This document shows, piece after piece, positions 58,501 through 64,000 of a stretch of 64,000 nt of DNA. Each line of letters opens with the position of its first letter. Position 1 is the stretch's first letter. A program made the translations under genes and the position numbers. The notes beneath the pieces were generated by a model. The model saw only the letters and a program-made list of their open reading frames with translations. It was not told where the DNA came from and searched no databases. This stretch comes from Nereocystis luetkeana (Eukaryota; Sar; Phaeophyceae; Laminariales; Laminariaceae): positions 5,465,049-5,529,048 of the forward strand of contig JARUPZ010000002.1 in NCBI GenBank assembly GCA_031213475.1. The letters are read 5' to 3'.

Positions 58501-61235
58501 GGGATACGAGTGCATTGTGTCGACTCTTTTTATATTTCGCTGAACCTGGTCCGGCATTTGGTTGCGCAGACGTTCAGCTGGGATGGCACCGTCTTGAAGG
58601 CGAACGCCGAGCGCCGGTTGGCTGTGCTGACGTCCAAAACGGTGAGTCCATAATTGAGACGTGGCCGCCGTCACTTTCTTGCTGTATCACGTCTGCATAG
58701 ACCTTGTCTCGTTTTTCTACCTGCTGTCTCTAGCTCTGTCGCTCGCTTTACTATTACGGGGGACCATAATTAATAGGACCAAATACTGTTGGTAAAAATG
58801 GTCAAATATATAGGATTTTATGTACACCATAGGTCCTATTAACTATGACCCCCCGTAATAGTTTATTTTCTGATAAAGATTTCACGGTGTACGTGTGTTA
58901 GCACGGACATTGGCAGGGAGTTGACGAGCTCGGTTTTTAGAATTCGAAACGCACCCCTACGCCGATAAGAAACATCTACTCGATACGTTTCCGAACGGCG
59001 TCGCGGCAGCGCTGGGAATAGACAGGCCGCGCGAAACGGACCGCGTAGCCTCTGCCGAAGAACAGGGTCGCGTGTCTTTTTTACACGATCATGTTGCGTG
59101 TGGGAACGTCCTGTGGTGTGCCTCGCGCCGTTCTCATCAATTTTGTCACCTTTCTTACTATTTATTTGTGCGAGGGCTGTTTATGCTGTTCTCGTACTCA
59201 TCCATGTCGGTTCTCGTCCGCCGCCCTCGGCCCACCGGCGTTTCACCAATATTCGGTGTCAGCAGGCGCCTGGCGATTCTGAGGCGGACCAGATGAAGGA
59301 GGAAGAATACGACTCGTTCGACGACTACCTAGAGGTGAGCGCTTGCCGCACTCGCGCTTCTTCGCCTTTTCTTGCCACTGCTGTCGCAGCCCTCTAGGTA
59401 TTTCTGGGAAGCCGTTCCTTGCCACTGTCGCACCGGTAGCCCTCCGGTCATATCCGGGAGGTTAACTTCACCCCCCTATAGCTGTGGACGTTGGCGTGTG
59501 CCCTCGAGTCACCGCCCAGCGGCCACGGCACCGCCGTCACGAGCAAAAACATGTATTCCTAGTTAAACACGCTTGGTGCAGAGTGTTTTTGTCGTGATTT
59601 TTCGCATAGCGTTGGACTAGTTTTTACGCACGAGGCGGCCCAAAACCTGTCTTTGCTGACTGCGTAGCTTCGGCATGTAGTAGCGCTGGTCACGGTTGCC
59701 CTTCGCTCTGAGGCTACCGCTGATCGGGCGTTTCAAGTTTCAAGCCATCGTCTGCTGATGGTGTCCGGATCTTGTCCTTTGTCAAGCACGCGCTGCATCG
59801 TCCCATTGTGACACATATGTCCGCCCATGCCCCCCTTGATCTTTCTGCGACGTAAAGTGCCTCAATGTAAAATGCTCGAGCATACCGCAGCTCCTGTTCG
59901 CACTAAAAAAAACGGTGGAACCTTTTTCTAGCTGAGTTGGAATGGCTGAGAGCAGTGTAGCTCTGGTGGTAGAAATGAAAATTTGGGTCGTGTGCGGTTG
60001 GCAGTGTGGCTGAAAAATCTGGGAGGCGGGACCCATGCAACAAGCATCGAGCCCACGTTACTGTCATGCGTTTCAAGGACTGTGCTCGCCTCTCCTGTTT
60101 ACTACACACAGTACCTTTCAGTTTACCTCGCGCGCGTGGCCAGGGTCAACCGGCCATCTCCCCGGCTGGCCGGACACTATAAGCAAAGGCTGGTCAACAG
60201 GAGCGATTGCTCACGCCCCGAGTTGCCAGCTCACGAGACGCTAGTCCAGCCTCGCCGTAAAGGATGAAAGCGTCGTATATTTGTTGTTGTGTTGGAACTT
60301 TACTGGTGTGTCAAGTCACTCAACCTCTCACGCTCGCCCCACCACGCCCTCCCTGCCGCTACCACAGATGGTGATCCAGTACGGCTACATGGCCCTGTTC
60401 GCGTCGGCCTTCCCTTTGGCTGCCACCATCAGGTTAGGATTACGCAGTTATATTTGCTGCTGCTGTTGTTGTTGTTGTTGTTGTTGTTGTTGTGGCTGTC
60501 GCTGTTGCTGTTGAAGTTGATGTCGATGTTGTATTTGTCATTGTTGTCGCTGTTGCCGTTTTCGTCGTTGTTGCTGTTGAAATTGGAGTTGGAGTTGAAT
60601 TTACTACTGCTGCCTCGTGTGCTTTCCAACTGCTATAGTTTCGTTTGGTTATTGTTCCTTCTTGCGTCAATACCTGGCATGTGCTCCCTGACAAGTGGGA
60701 GCAGCGCTTGTCACAGCGGTGTCGGTCTATCCCCAGCGGGGGGGGGGGTATTGAAAGTCTAGCTTGCTCTCAAGAGGAAAAACAGCCATGCCTCTTCCTC
60801 TCCACCAACAATTTAATTCACCAGTAATACGACAGTTCGAATAGAATGGAACCGAGACTCGACTCTTCCCGTCTCGGAACCCGAACCTTTGTGCTGCACT
60901 GACCGGTTCGCTTATAGTTTGCGGTAGCCAGCAGTGACAGCAGCACGTTTATCTTCGTCGCCGCCCTTGCTCCGGGAAACCTTTCTTCTTGAGGGCGGTG
61001 CCCAACCCTGACACTCGTGTGTGAGCCGGTCGTTAGCTCTACCAACATAAGGTGTGTTTCGGTAACCCCCAAGGCTAGCGCACGTGCTTGGCAACTGTCC
61101 CTCGGTGATTGTCTACTCTGAGCCGCACTTCGTTTTTTATCTTGTGTTCGTGAAATCCAGTGTGGTGACGACGTTCTTGGAGATCAAGGCGGACACGTTC
61201 AAGCTCTTGTTCCTGTACAAGCGCCCGGTGCCTAG
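37427..61235 (+). CDS. Anoctamin (TMEM16) family protein, ANO10-like, 3' partial
   Basis: Whole-gene entry; 17 exons are listed separately and give about 582 residues in one continuous phase. The family comprises membrane phospholipid scramblases and calcium-gated chloride channels. Visible landmarks in order: N-terminal cytosolic part; NYFGPE then AFYFAWMNFYLRWLLVPGIA (TM1); WTPLYAVVVVLWAGLFQKYW (TM2); WKFGTALVSDD, RPEFEGE and PVTGEKERYYP; LVTGAMLAVALLFMICSLNL (TM3); TM4 near GATIVHVIFIQAW; ENHRTEEEYQNNLMIKRFLF with TM5; FDMFKLRNELISLF (TM6 region); FDDYLEMVIQYGYMALFASA and FPLAATISVVTTFLEIKADT. The E-I-K-A-D pair corresponds to the acidic calcium ligands of TM8. The order and spacing follow human ANO10. 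The last membrane segments and stop are not seen before the window ends. Confidence 0.92.
38945..39746. mobile_element. PIF/Harbinger-like non-autonomous element, 802 bp
   Basis: GGGCCGGTCCTAGCGGGAGC at the left and GCCCCCGATAGGACCGGCCC at the right are inverted repeats. Both ends are flanked by TGA (38942-38944 and 39747-39749), a 3-bp duplication. The interior is rich in AAAACGAA runs and has no transposase. Confidence 0.62.
40540..40602 (-). CDS. Nested antisense gene, last exon
   Basis: EDSQPTTKIRCLRNAHGSRS then TGA. Acceptor TTTTCCATCAACAG. Another frame of the same exon stays open longer (to about 40461), so the terminus is not settled. Confidence 0.42.
   Translation of the reverse strand, partial: EDSQPTTKIRCLRNAHGSRS
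40540..43588 (-). CDS. Nested antisense spliced gene of unknown function
   Basis: Whole-gene entry for a minus-strand model inside anoctamin intron 1. Nine or ten exons have good borders, including CAG|GTGAGT twice, CAG|GTATGC, AAG|GTGAGC and C|GTAAGA. Phases match at nearly every join. The product starts with a Gln/Ala/Ser/Thr-rich region, then ENELTAVIQLALLLRKLGME, FGPPIAAAAVHVLQGPFWVP, EYLHSFVLAPTWTATAFLL, STLVLPALVHAPLRQTYLVY and NEWIGLALGQDDNIAGLMRP. About 430 residues. I do not recognise the family. One join (41497 to 41430) is off by one base at a 10-G run, which may be a sequencing length error. The stop is at 40540-40542. No link in function to the surrounding anoctamin gene is apparent. 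Confidence 0.55.
40982..41109 (-). CDS. Nested antisense gene, exon 9
   Basis: Two bases then SADAEGDDAAGGARAGNEWI, GLALGQDDNIAGLMRPGDRD, IQ. Acceptor TTGCCAG, donor CAG|GTGAGT at the right-hand consensus. Confidence 0.6.
41315..41430 (-). CDS. Nested antisense gene, exon 8
   Basis: Favoured frame AYISSEGGILHAAAGRWCGV, TGDFNNEGLPTGNTATGA, with donor CAG|GTGAGT. It flows in phase into the next exon. The alternative frame (RIYHPRAESYTLPLDDGAES) matches the left neighbour but meets a stop in the next exon. Confidence 0.55.
41497..41593 (-). CDS. Nested antisense gene, exon 7
   Basis: EIAAHGAEGFDAAVQASVLP, RKEEGLLRERGG. Acceptor CCACCCGCAG. The donor GTACGC is embedded in a 10-G run, leaving one base, whereas the favoured frame of the next exon expects two. 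Confidence 0.52.
41865..41943 (-). CDS. Nested antisense gene, exon 6
   Basis: One base then STLVLPALVHAPLRQTYLVY, ALSAKQ. Acceptor ACACACAG, donor CAG|GTATGC, phase 0 on the right. Confidence 0.6.
42030..42122 (-). CDS. Nested antisense gene, exon 5
   Basis: One base then DGRLEVCHLLACAFPETEDL, APDSKCFQEI. Acceptor AAAG, donor ACG|GTGGCC. Splice phases fit both neighbours, though both sites are weak. Confidence 0.45.
42359..42471 (-). CDS. Nested antisense gene, exon 4
   Basis: EYLHSFVLAPTWTATAFLLD, GPPALTTVVPPSKRMLR. Acceptor CCCTTTTTTTGTGGCAG is strong; donor CAG|GTTTTC is weaker. Ends with two bases. Confidence 0.58.
42554..42612 (-). CDS. Nested antisense gene, exon 3
   Basis: Two bases then GPFWVPKGDVPDCSRGKTK. 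Acceptor CATTTGCAG after a TTCCTCTTCC tract and donor GTGAGC; phase 1+2 on the left, 0 on the right. Confidence 0.62.
42752..42875 (-). CDS. Nested antisense gene, exon 2
   Basis: YMENELTAVIQLALLLRKLG, MESLPTIVFGPPIAAAAVHV. Acceptor TAG and donor GTAAGA; ends with one base. An in-frame TAG just upstream means the exon must start here or the ATG at its second codon is the true start. Confidence 0.55.
43148..43588 (-). CDS. Nested antisense gene, Gln/Ala/Ser-rich first exon
   Basis: Proposed ATG at 43586-43588 (MAHIMSSRAVAAQQQHSS), then Gln, Ala, Ser and Thr runs encoded by CAG/GCA repeats, ending GQRLGAAHSVAQ before GTGAAC. The frame stays open further upstream to 43759, so the start is uncertain. 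The trinucleotide-repeat composition makes the exon the least certain part. Confidence 0.45.
43230..43570. repeat. (CTG)n/(GCT)n trinucleotide-rich region
   Basis: Interrupted CTG/GCT/TTG repeats over about 340 bp. On the minus strand they encode the Gln/Ala/Thr runs of the proposed antisense first exon; on the plus strand they give Leu runs without gene signals. Confidence 0.8.
44205..44577 (-). mobile_element. tRNA-derived SINE with half-tRNA terminal repeats, copy 2
   Basis: Same layout as 20494-20830: minus-strand CCCCCATAGCTCGGTAGGTA (box A), CACGGGTTCGAATCTCAC (box B), the middle region and a second tRNA-half plus GGACTACCCTGGGCTGGGTA near 44280. The C-run near 44310 is longer in this copy. 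Confidence 0.7.
45005..45254. mobile_element. hAT-like MITE, 250 bp
   Basis: CAGGGTTGTAAAGCCAAAAC at the left and GTTTTCGGTTCACAACCCTG at the right are inverted repeats with the CAGGG start common in hAT elements. The 8-base flanks AATGATGT and ATTGCTGC agree at five positions, so a worn duplication is possible. Confidence 0.58.
45665..46205 (+). mobile_element. C-tract-bounded dispersed element, full-length copy
   Basis: C-run, TATATAGGTTGGGTTGGCGT, CACAGCTGGTTGTCGAGTTA, GATCGTATCACGTAGTGTTC, GCTGTCTCTGGAATTGGC, GGATGCAGCTCACCCTTCAT, GACTACGGCCATGCATGAGA and a final run of 17 C. Same order and length as 22262-22795. Confidence 0.72.
46662..46739 (+). CDS. Anoctamin exon 2
   Basis: One base then FLVVNASRRVMELEAEHILL, LKEDS. 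It aligns with ANO10 [20 protein letters not shown]. Acceptor CTCAG at 46657-46661 after a (CCCT)n tract, donor GTGAGG at 46740. Phases 2+1 on the left and 2+1 on the right. Confidence 0.83.
47532..47612. mobile_element. Fold-back MITE, diverged copy
   Basis: CCTTCTAGAACTGCACCCAC, GTTTTTTGGGTGGCAAGCTA keeps the left arm of the 12723 family; the right arm is mostly lost. Confidence 0.4.
47640..47790 (+). repeat. GATC-rich dispersed repeat family, copy
   Basis: GCAGATTGTACGGGCCCCAC, CCGGCAGCATGTGTCACTGT, AGATCATACCACATC and GGATCTAGATCATGAACTGT follow the family order. Confidence 0.5.
47999..48086 (+). CDS. Anoctamin exon 3
   Basis: One base then GGLKEFKMNEADDVFKGYGD, VGFFTASEQ, aligned with ANO10 AFTYRTRQNFKGF...FLTMAEC. 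Acceptor CGCAG, donor GTGTGG at 48087. Confidence 0.88.
48670..48781 (+). CDS. Anoctamin exon 4
   Basis: ALLVHSLVDATQSSEIGPKS, VKQNGNSYGMVYSLRLA plus one base. The start continues the SEQ/ALLVHSLVD helix typical of the family. Acceptor CGCAG, donor GTGAGA at 48782. Confidence 0.88.
49543..49664 (+). CDS. Anoctamin exon 5, with an internal frame anomaly
   Basis: Phase-consistent frame gives GLVTETMQAHR at the start and GADVRGVNNYFGPE at the end, both family-like (compare IRGYFGE). Between them this frame reads ACTSRTRVWRNCRHGV, while a neighbouring frame of the same bases reads RLHLPNASVEELQTR, closer to ANO10 PLHDSEALKKLEDTW. Two opposite small indels, or sequencing errors, could explain it. 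Acceptor CAG at 49540-49542, donor GTATTA at 49665. Confidence 0.78.
50519..50659 (+). CDS. Anoctamin exon 6 (TM1)
   Basis: TAFYFAWMNFYLRWLLVPGI, AGFLVSVHKVKRRLTSLSL and a charged end. This is the hallmark ALYFAWLxFYT...P region. Acceptor GGCAG, donor GTAGCG at 50660; phase 0 both sides. Confidence 0.93.
51000..51290 (+). repeat. GATC-rich dispersed repeat family, copy
   Basis: GTAGATCATCTACAGATAGA, TACAGATCATCTAAATCC, CCAACCCAGGAAACCTGCGC, GATTATGCCGGTCCCAGCC, GACATGAGCTAAGCCATACA and CTCGTGTAGATCATGGAGTG follow the family order. Confidence 0.6.
51663..51775 (+). CDS. Anoctamin exon 7 (TM2)
   Basis: YLTHRETDNHRWTPLYAVVV, VLWAGLFQKYWKRTRAE plus two bases. Matches the TPxYA...LWAxxFxxYWKR signature. 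The CAG at 51660-51662 fits phase 0; donor GTGAGA at 51776. Confidence 0.9.
52285..52386 (+). CDS. Anoctamin exon 8
   Basis: Completes W, then AWKFGTALVSDDQQMRPEFE, GEERISPVTGEKE. The W-FGT...RPEF-G...P-TG motif is diagnostic. Acceptor CTTCAG, donor GTGGGC at 52387. Confidence 0.94.
52568..52672. mobile_element. TA-flanked MITE, 105 bp, copy 4
   Basis: TTACGGGGGACCATAGTTAA left end and TTAACTATGGTCTCCCGTAG right end, TA on both sides (52566-52567, 52673-52674). Lies in an anoctamin intron. Confidence 0.8.
53182..53290 (+). CDS. Anoctamin exon 9 (TM3)
   Basis: Completes R, then YYPTRKRLVRYCESVLVTGA, MLAVALLFMICSLNLQ. YYP followed by a basic stretch and a hydrophobic segment is typical. Acceptor TGCAG, donor GTGAAG at 53291. 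Confidence 0.93.
54192..54284 (+). CDS. Anoctamin exon 10
   Basis: GYMVLEDGDFVTPIEGWFFM, PSLSKYAEKGG; the join reads SLNLQGYM as expected after TM3. Acceptor CCCCCCCAG, donor GTGAGT at 54285. The frame is open further left to an AG at 53900, which would add a Gln-rich stretch; I prefer the short form. Confidence 0.8.
54772..54921 (+). CDS. Anoctamin exon 11 (TM4)
   Basis: VFDSKGYYAGYVPASLGATI, VHVIFIQAWNKIYRKVATRL, TERENHRTEE. ENHRTE matches the family's W/TxxENHRxxxxY block. Acceptor AAAG, donor GTACGA at 54922. Confidence 0.93.
55384..55500. repeat. (CAC)n/(CAA)n microsatellite in anoctamin intron
   Basis: About 75 bp of CAC units followed by CAACA/ACCAACA repeats, ending about 65 bp before the next exon. 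A stop at 55503 separates it from the coding frame. Confidence 0.85.
55566..55652 (+). CDS. Anoctamin exon 12 (TM5)
   Basis: EYQNNLMIKRFLFEAFDSYI, SLFYLAFVQ, the YxNxLIxKxFLFxFxNxYxSLFYIAF block. The acceptor is AAG at 55563-55565 (an AG three bases earlier would add Lys). Donor GTACCG at 55653. Confidence 0.94.
56580..56678 (+). CDS. Anoctamin exon 13 (TM6 region)
   Basis: FDMFKLRNELISLFTVDSIR, RVLTECIVPLIMQ, aligned with ANO10 [20 protein letters not shown]. Acceptor GAGCAG, donor GTGCGT at 56679, phase 0. Confidence 0.9.
56930..57450 (+). repeat. C-tract-bounded repeat family, two copies head to tail
   Basis: The first (56930-57300) starts at a C-run and GATCGTATCTCGTAGTGT and ends CCATGCATGAGATCGAGTAC. 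A shorter second one (57305-57445) repeats GGCGCTTCGCGCTCGGTGCG to GGCCATGCATGATATCGAGT and C-runs. Confidence 0.65.
58030..58125. mobile_element. Fold-back MITE of about 95 bp, copy
   Basis: CTAGGGCAAACTGCAGTCTC, GTTTTGGGGATAAACCAGTC and CTGTCCCCCAAACGGGACTG, CAGTCCGAAAAGGGTCAA pair as in the 12723 copy. Confidence 0.68.
58570..58641 (+). CDS. Anoctamin exon 14
   Basis: TFSWDGTVLKANAERRLAVL, TSKT. It lies where ANO10 has the variable linker after the FLPY segment. Acceptor GCGCAG, donor GTGAGT at 58642; phase 0 both sides. Confidence 0.75.
58754..58858. mobile_element. TA-flanked MITE, 105 bp, copy 5
   Basis: TTACGGGGGACCATAATTAA and TTAACTATGACCCCCCGTAA ends, TA on both sides (58752-58753, 58859-58860). 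Same length as the copies at 25098 and 52568. Confidence 0.82.
59266..59334 (+). CDS. Anoctamin exon 15
   Basis: APGDSEADQMKEEEYDSFDD, YLE, the run-in to the FDDYLExxxQFGY motif. Acceptor CAG at 59263-59265, donor GTGAGC at 59335. Confidence 0.92.
60368..60432 (+). CDS. Anoctamin exon 16 (TM7)
   Basis: MVIQYGYMALFASAFPLAAT, I plus two bases; the join reads FDDYLEMVIQYGYM. Acceptor CACAG, donor GTTAGG at 60433. Confidence 0.95.
60456..60620. repeat. (TGT)n/(TTG)n microsatellite-rich stretch
   Basis: CTGCTGCTG and about ten TTG units followed by diverged GTTG/TTGCTG units, beginning about 20 bases after the exon 16 donor. Confidence 0.8.
61161..61235 (+). CDS. Anoctamin exon 17 (TM8 start), last one visible
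   Basis: Completes S, then VVTTFLEIKADTFKLLFLYK, RPVP plus two bases. E-I-K-A-D corresponds to the acidic pair that binds calcium in TM8. Acceptor CCAG, donor GTGCGG at 61236. The next exon should start around 'IGVW' but was not found to the right. Confidence 0.92.
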   Translation, partial: CGDDVLGDQGGHVQALVPVQAPGA

Positions 61236-61599
61236 GTGCGGGGTCAATGGGTCAATATCGATCGTTGTCGATCGGTCCTTCGGTGTCAGCGCTTGATACA
61301 TACAGGCTTGTTTTTCGAAGCAGCGGAGAGAGGCGATGCTCAGGCCGTAAATTCCACGTTGGGTTGTGTGTTGACACTCGGCAGTCTGCCGCTCCTGCTG
61401 TTTACCCTGCTTTGTTTTTGTCTTGGGTGCGTTGGTTTTTGTACTATCTGTATTACTGCTCTATTATTAGTGGTGCTGTTAATGCAGCGCTGCATTTGGA
61501 TGCATCCTCTGACGGCCATACTCCTCACCAGGTGGAAGTTTTACCAGAGCGACACGAACGTAATTTGCACGTTTAGTTTTATCCAAGGCTCATCACGGT

Positions 61600-61935
61600 A
61601 TATCGGCGGGACGGTAACGGCGGTAACGGCGGGACGGGACGGTAAAACCGCCGTCAAAATGGTCCCGCCGTCCCGTCCCGCAGACGAAATCCCTGACCGT
61701 CGCCACATACCGTCCCGTCCCGCCGATAAAATCTCTCCCGTTGAAAATTACCGTCCCGTCCCGCCGTGACATCGAACAATTACCGTCCCGTCCCGCCGTG
61801 ACACCGAATAATTACCGTCCCGTCCCGCCGTGACACCGGACAATTACCGTCCCGTCCCGCCGTGACACCGAACCATTACCGTCCCGTCCCGCCGTGACAC
61901 CGAAAAATTACCGTCCCGTCCCGCCGATAAATTCT
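61600..61935. repeat. 32-bp GC-rich minisatellite with an inverted head
   Basis: Units of CCGTCCCGTCCCGCCGTGAC plus ACCGAACAATTA repeat with a 32-base period from about 61751 to 61910 (about five copies). The left part (61600-61650) has GGCGGGACGGTAACGGCGGT, the inverse complement type, so the ends could fold on each other. Confidence 0.8.
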
Positions 61936-62619
61936 CTCCCGCGAAATTATGGCCTCCGGCGGGCACAACGTGCCTCTTCCCCTGCGAGATACATTCATTC
62001 GTGGTCGTCTGTTCCCATCCATTCCCACCACGAATCACGAAATTAATAAATTAAAATCGAGTTGTCCTAAAATTTAGTATTAATAGTAATTCCTATAAAA
62101 CTACGAGGTATTACATGTTATCATAAATTATACACAACTCCCATATACTACTAATAATGAAATATACGTATAGAACACAGTAGTAGTAGGAGTATACAAG
62201 GCGCTTCGCTCCGCGGGCGGCCTACGCCGCCCGCTACGCTCGCTCTGGAAGGAAAAAAGTACATCAAAGTATGCGAAGTGACAGAGGTCCACGATTGAGT
62301 TTAGGTCGTAATTGCAAACCGGCGACTTGATAATGCCAAGAGTCCCACCGCCATGCTTCAGGAACAAACAGCTCCGACGCCAGCTCGAATGCCACATATG
62401 CGCTTCGCGTCGCGGATGTCGTACGTACGTACATACCCCAGGTAGGATACTGCTGTCTGTACTTATTTTCTTCTTTCGATATACTCTTGTGTCTGTACTC
62501 GTATGTAGGAAGAAGGCGAAAGCACAGCACGGCACAGCAGCAAAAAAAATGAAAATGAAACCGAAAACTGGGAAAGGGAAAAAAATCCCCGTCCCCTCTT
62601 GTGTAATAATTTTCTGCCT

Positions 62620-63850
62620 GATTGGAACACCTTGCACCCGGCCAAAAAGAAAAAAAGAAAAAAACCGCACAGAAGAGCTTCTCTCTCAGCCTCGTACGCC
62701 GTCTGCCCCTCTCGCGACCACCTCGCTACCGATTCGGTCCGGGTAAAGCTTTTATCACTCTCTGCCACAATCAGCCCCGTCGCCCGCCTCGCGTGAAGCC
62801 CGGTGCTCACCGTGGCCGTCGTTCGCCAGCTCGATAACGTTGGTGTTCAAACTGCACACCTCCTTCTTTCAACTTCAGCGTGGTCGCAAAATAAGCACCG
62901 CTTGAATAGTATCTTGCCCTCCTGAACGACCTTTATAAACTCGTACATACTCTATCAACAATCATAAATCGAAGCCAGACAAATCCCGTTCATGCATCCC
63001 TCGTGTCTCGAGGCACACGCGACGCCTAGGCACGAAAGCGGCGACCGCGCTCCTTGCAACCTCCCCTCTACCCGCCAGCACCCGCTGACACCCGCGACGG
63101 CGCCGGGCTCTCCCGCCGTGCCGTACTCGGAGTACACGCACGCAGACGAAACGAAAGACGAAAAAAGGAAGAAAGGACGTGCCAAGAGAAATGGAGAAAA
63201 CCAAGAACTGCTGGAAAGGTCTGGCAAGTAGTATTGAAAAGCTGCCTGATTGGAGCACCTTGCACCCGGTCGAAAAGAAGAAAATAAAAAAATCGCACAG
63301 AAGAGCTTCTCTCTCAGCCTCGTACGCCGCCCGCCCCTCTCGCGACCACCTCGCTACCGATTCGGTCCGGGTAAAGCTTTTATCACTCTGTGCCACAATC
63401 AGCCCCGTCGCCCGCCCCGCGTGAAGCCCGGTGCTCACCGTGGCCGTCGTTCGCCAGCTCGATAACGTTGGTGTTCAAACTGCACACCTCCCTCTTTCAA
63501 CTTCAGCGTGGTCGCAAAAATAAGGACCGCTTGAATAGTATCTTGCCCTCCTGAACGACCTTTATAAACTCGTACATACTCTATCAACAATCATAAATCG
63601 AAGCCAGACAAATCCCGTTCATGCATCCCTCGTGTCTCGAGGCACACGCGACGCCTAGGCACGAAAGCGGCGACCGCGCTCCTTGCAACCTCCCCTCTAC
63701 CCGCCAGCACCCGCTGACACCCGCGACGGTGCCGGGTCCTCCCGCGATGCCGTGCTCGGAGAACACGCACGCAGACGAAACGAAAGAAGAAAAAAGGAAG
63801 AAATGGCCGAGAAAACAAGGAACTGCTGGAAAGGTCCGGCAAGTAATGAA
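62620..63850. repeat. 628-bp tandem duplication
   Basis: GATTGGAACACCTTGCACCC at 62620 recurs as GATTGGAGCACCTTGCACCC at 63248, and the following 600 bases stay nearly identical (for example GGTAAAGCTTTTATCACTCT, AATCGAAGCCAGACAAATCC and CACGCAGACGAAACGAAAGA). The copies differ by small changes and short indels. No convincing gene in either. Confidence 0.88.
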
Positions 63851-64000
63851 AGGAGGCGGTTTGGAAGTGGGAGCTCTGAGAGGCCAGGGATGCACCAACC
63901 GAGCACGCTCAGGGGTTGTGATCTAAGTATGTAGTTACATAGTTGTACAGGCGCGTATTACTACGCAGCTTGCAAAATTGGAAATTGAGTGTATCAACCA

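Larger units (their letters stand above)
61236..64000. other. Repeat-rich right end without a supported exon
   Basis: About 2.8 kb after anoctamin exon 17. I searched for the expected IGxW and final membrane motifs and saw none. The region contains the 32-bp minisatellite and the 628-bp tandem duplication. It is either a long intron continuing past the window or the end of a truncated gene. Confidence 0.6.

Noticed and set aside
62128-63934. Several frames of 80-180 residues in the tandem duplication
   Set aside because: They overlap on both strands, are duplicated with the DNA, and lack splice or domain support.

Overview
The window is nuclear DNA of an intron-rich eukaryote. Genes are split into many short exons (about 60-850 bp) by introns of about 70 bp to 9 kb that are packed with small dispersed repeats, C/G homopolymers and microsatellites. 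GT-AG borders, continuous splice phase across about 55 exons, and the mix of TRAF-like zinc-finger/ankyrin and anoctamin genes with tRNA-derived SINEs suggest a brown alga or related stramenopile. That taxonomic call is an inference from style, not from a marker gene. No rRNA, intact tRNA, CRISPR array, transposase or reverse transcriptase was recognised.

Region 1 (1-34764, plus strand) is one very large gene whose 5' end lies left of the window. I could chain about 30 exons by matching splice phase and protein motif. The product (about 2,200-2,300 residues visible) has an N-terminal array of roughly 16 Cys/His fingers of the TRAF-like C-x2-GCG...H-x3-C type, a central ankyrin block carrying Ser/Ala/Thr-rich and acidic inserts, and a second array of about 14 fingers that runs to the stop codon at 34762-34764. 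Three of its introns appear to begin with GC instead of GT. Intron 7 holds about 710 bp of almost pure (GGGTC)n.

Region 2 (34765-37426) is intergenic. It is largely filled by an about 894-bp non-autonomous element with PIF/Harbinger-like ends.

Region 3 (37427-61235 and beyond, plus strand) is an anoctamin/TMEM16 gene, most like the ANO10 branch. It shows 17 exons with consistent phase, from the start codon to the exon carrying the E-x3-D calcium-site motif. The C-terminal exons (the 'IGVW' region and last membrane segments) are not visible before the window ends. Its first intron is 9.1 kb and contains a probable separate spliced gene on the opposite strand (about 40540-43588), of unknown function, plus Harbinger-like and hAT-like MITEs, two SINE/dispersed-repeat copies and simple repeats.

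Region 4 (61236-64000) has a 32-bp minisatellite and a 628-bp tandem duplication; no gene could be supported there.

Across the window several small repeat families recur. They include a 105-bp TA-flanked MITE (5 copies), a fold-back about 95-bp element (about 7), a 540-bp element bounded by C-tracts (about 12 copies or fragments), a GATC-rich family (7), a pyrimidine-rich about 200-bp family (4) and tRNA-derived SINEs. The three genes show no evident pathway link. Exon coordinates come from reading splice sites by eye and should be treated as models.
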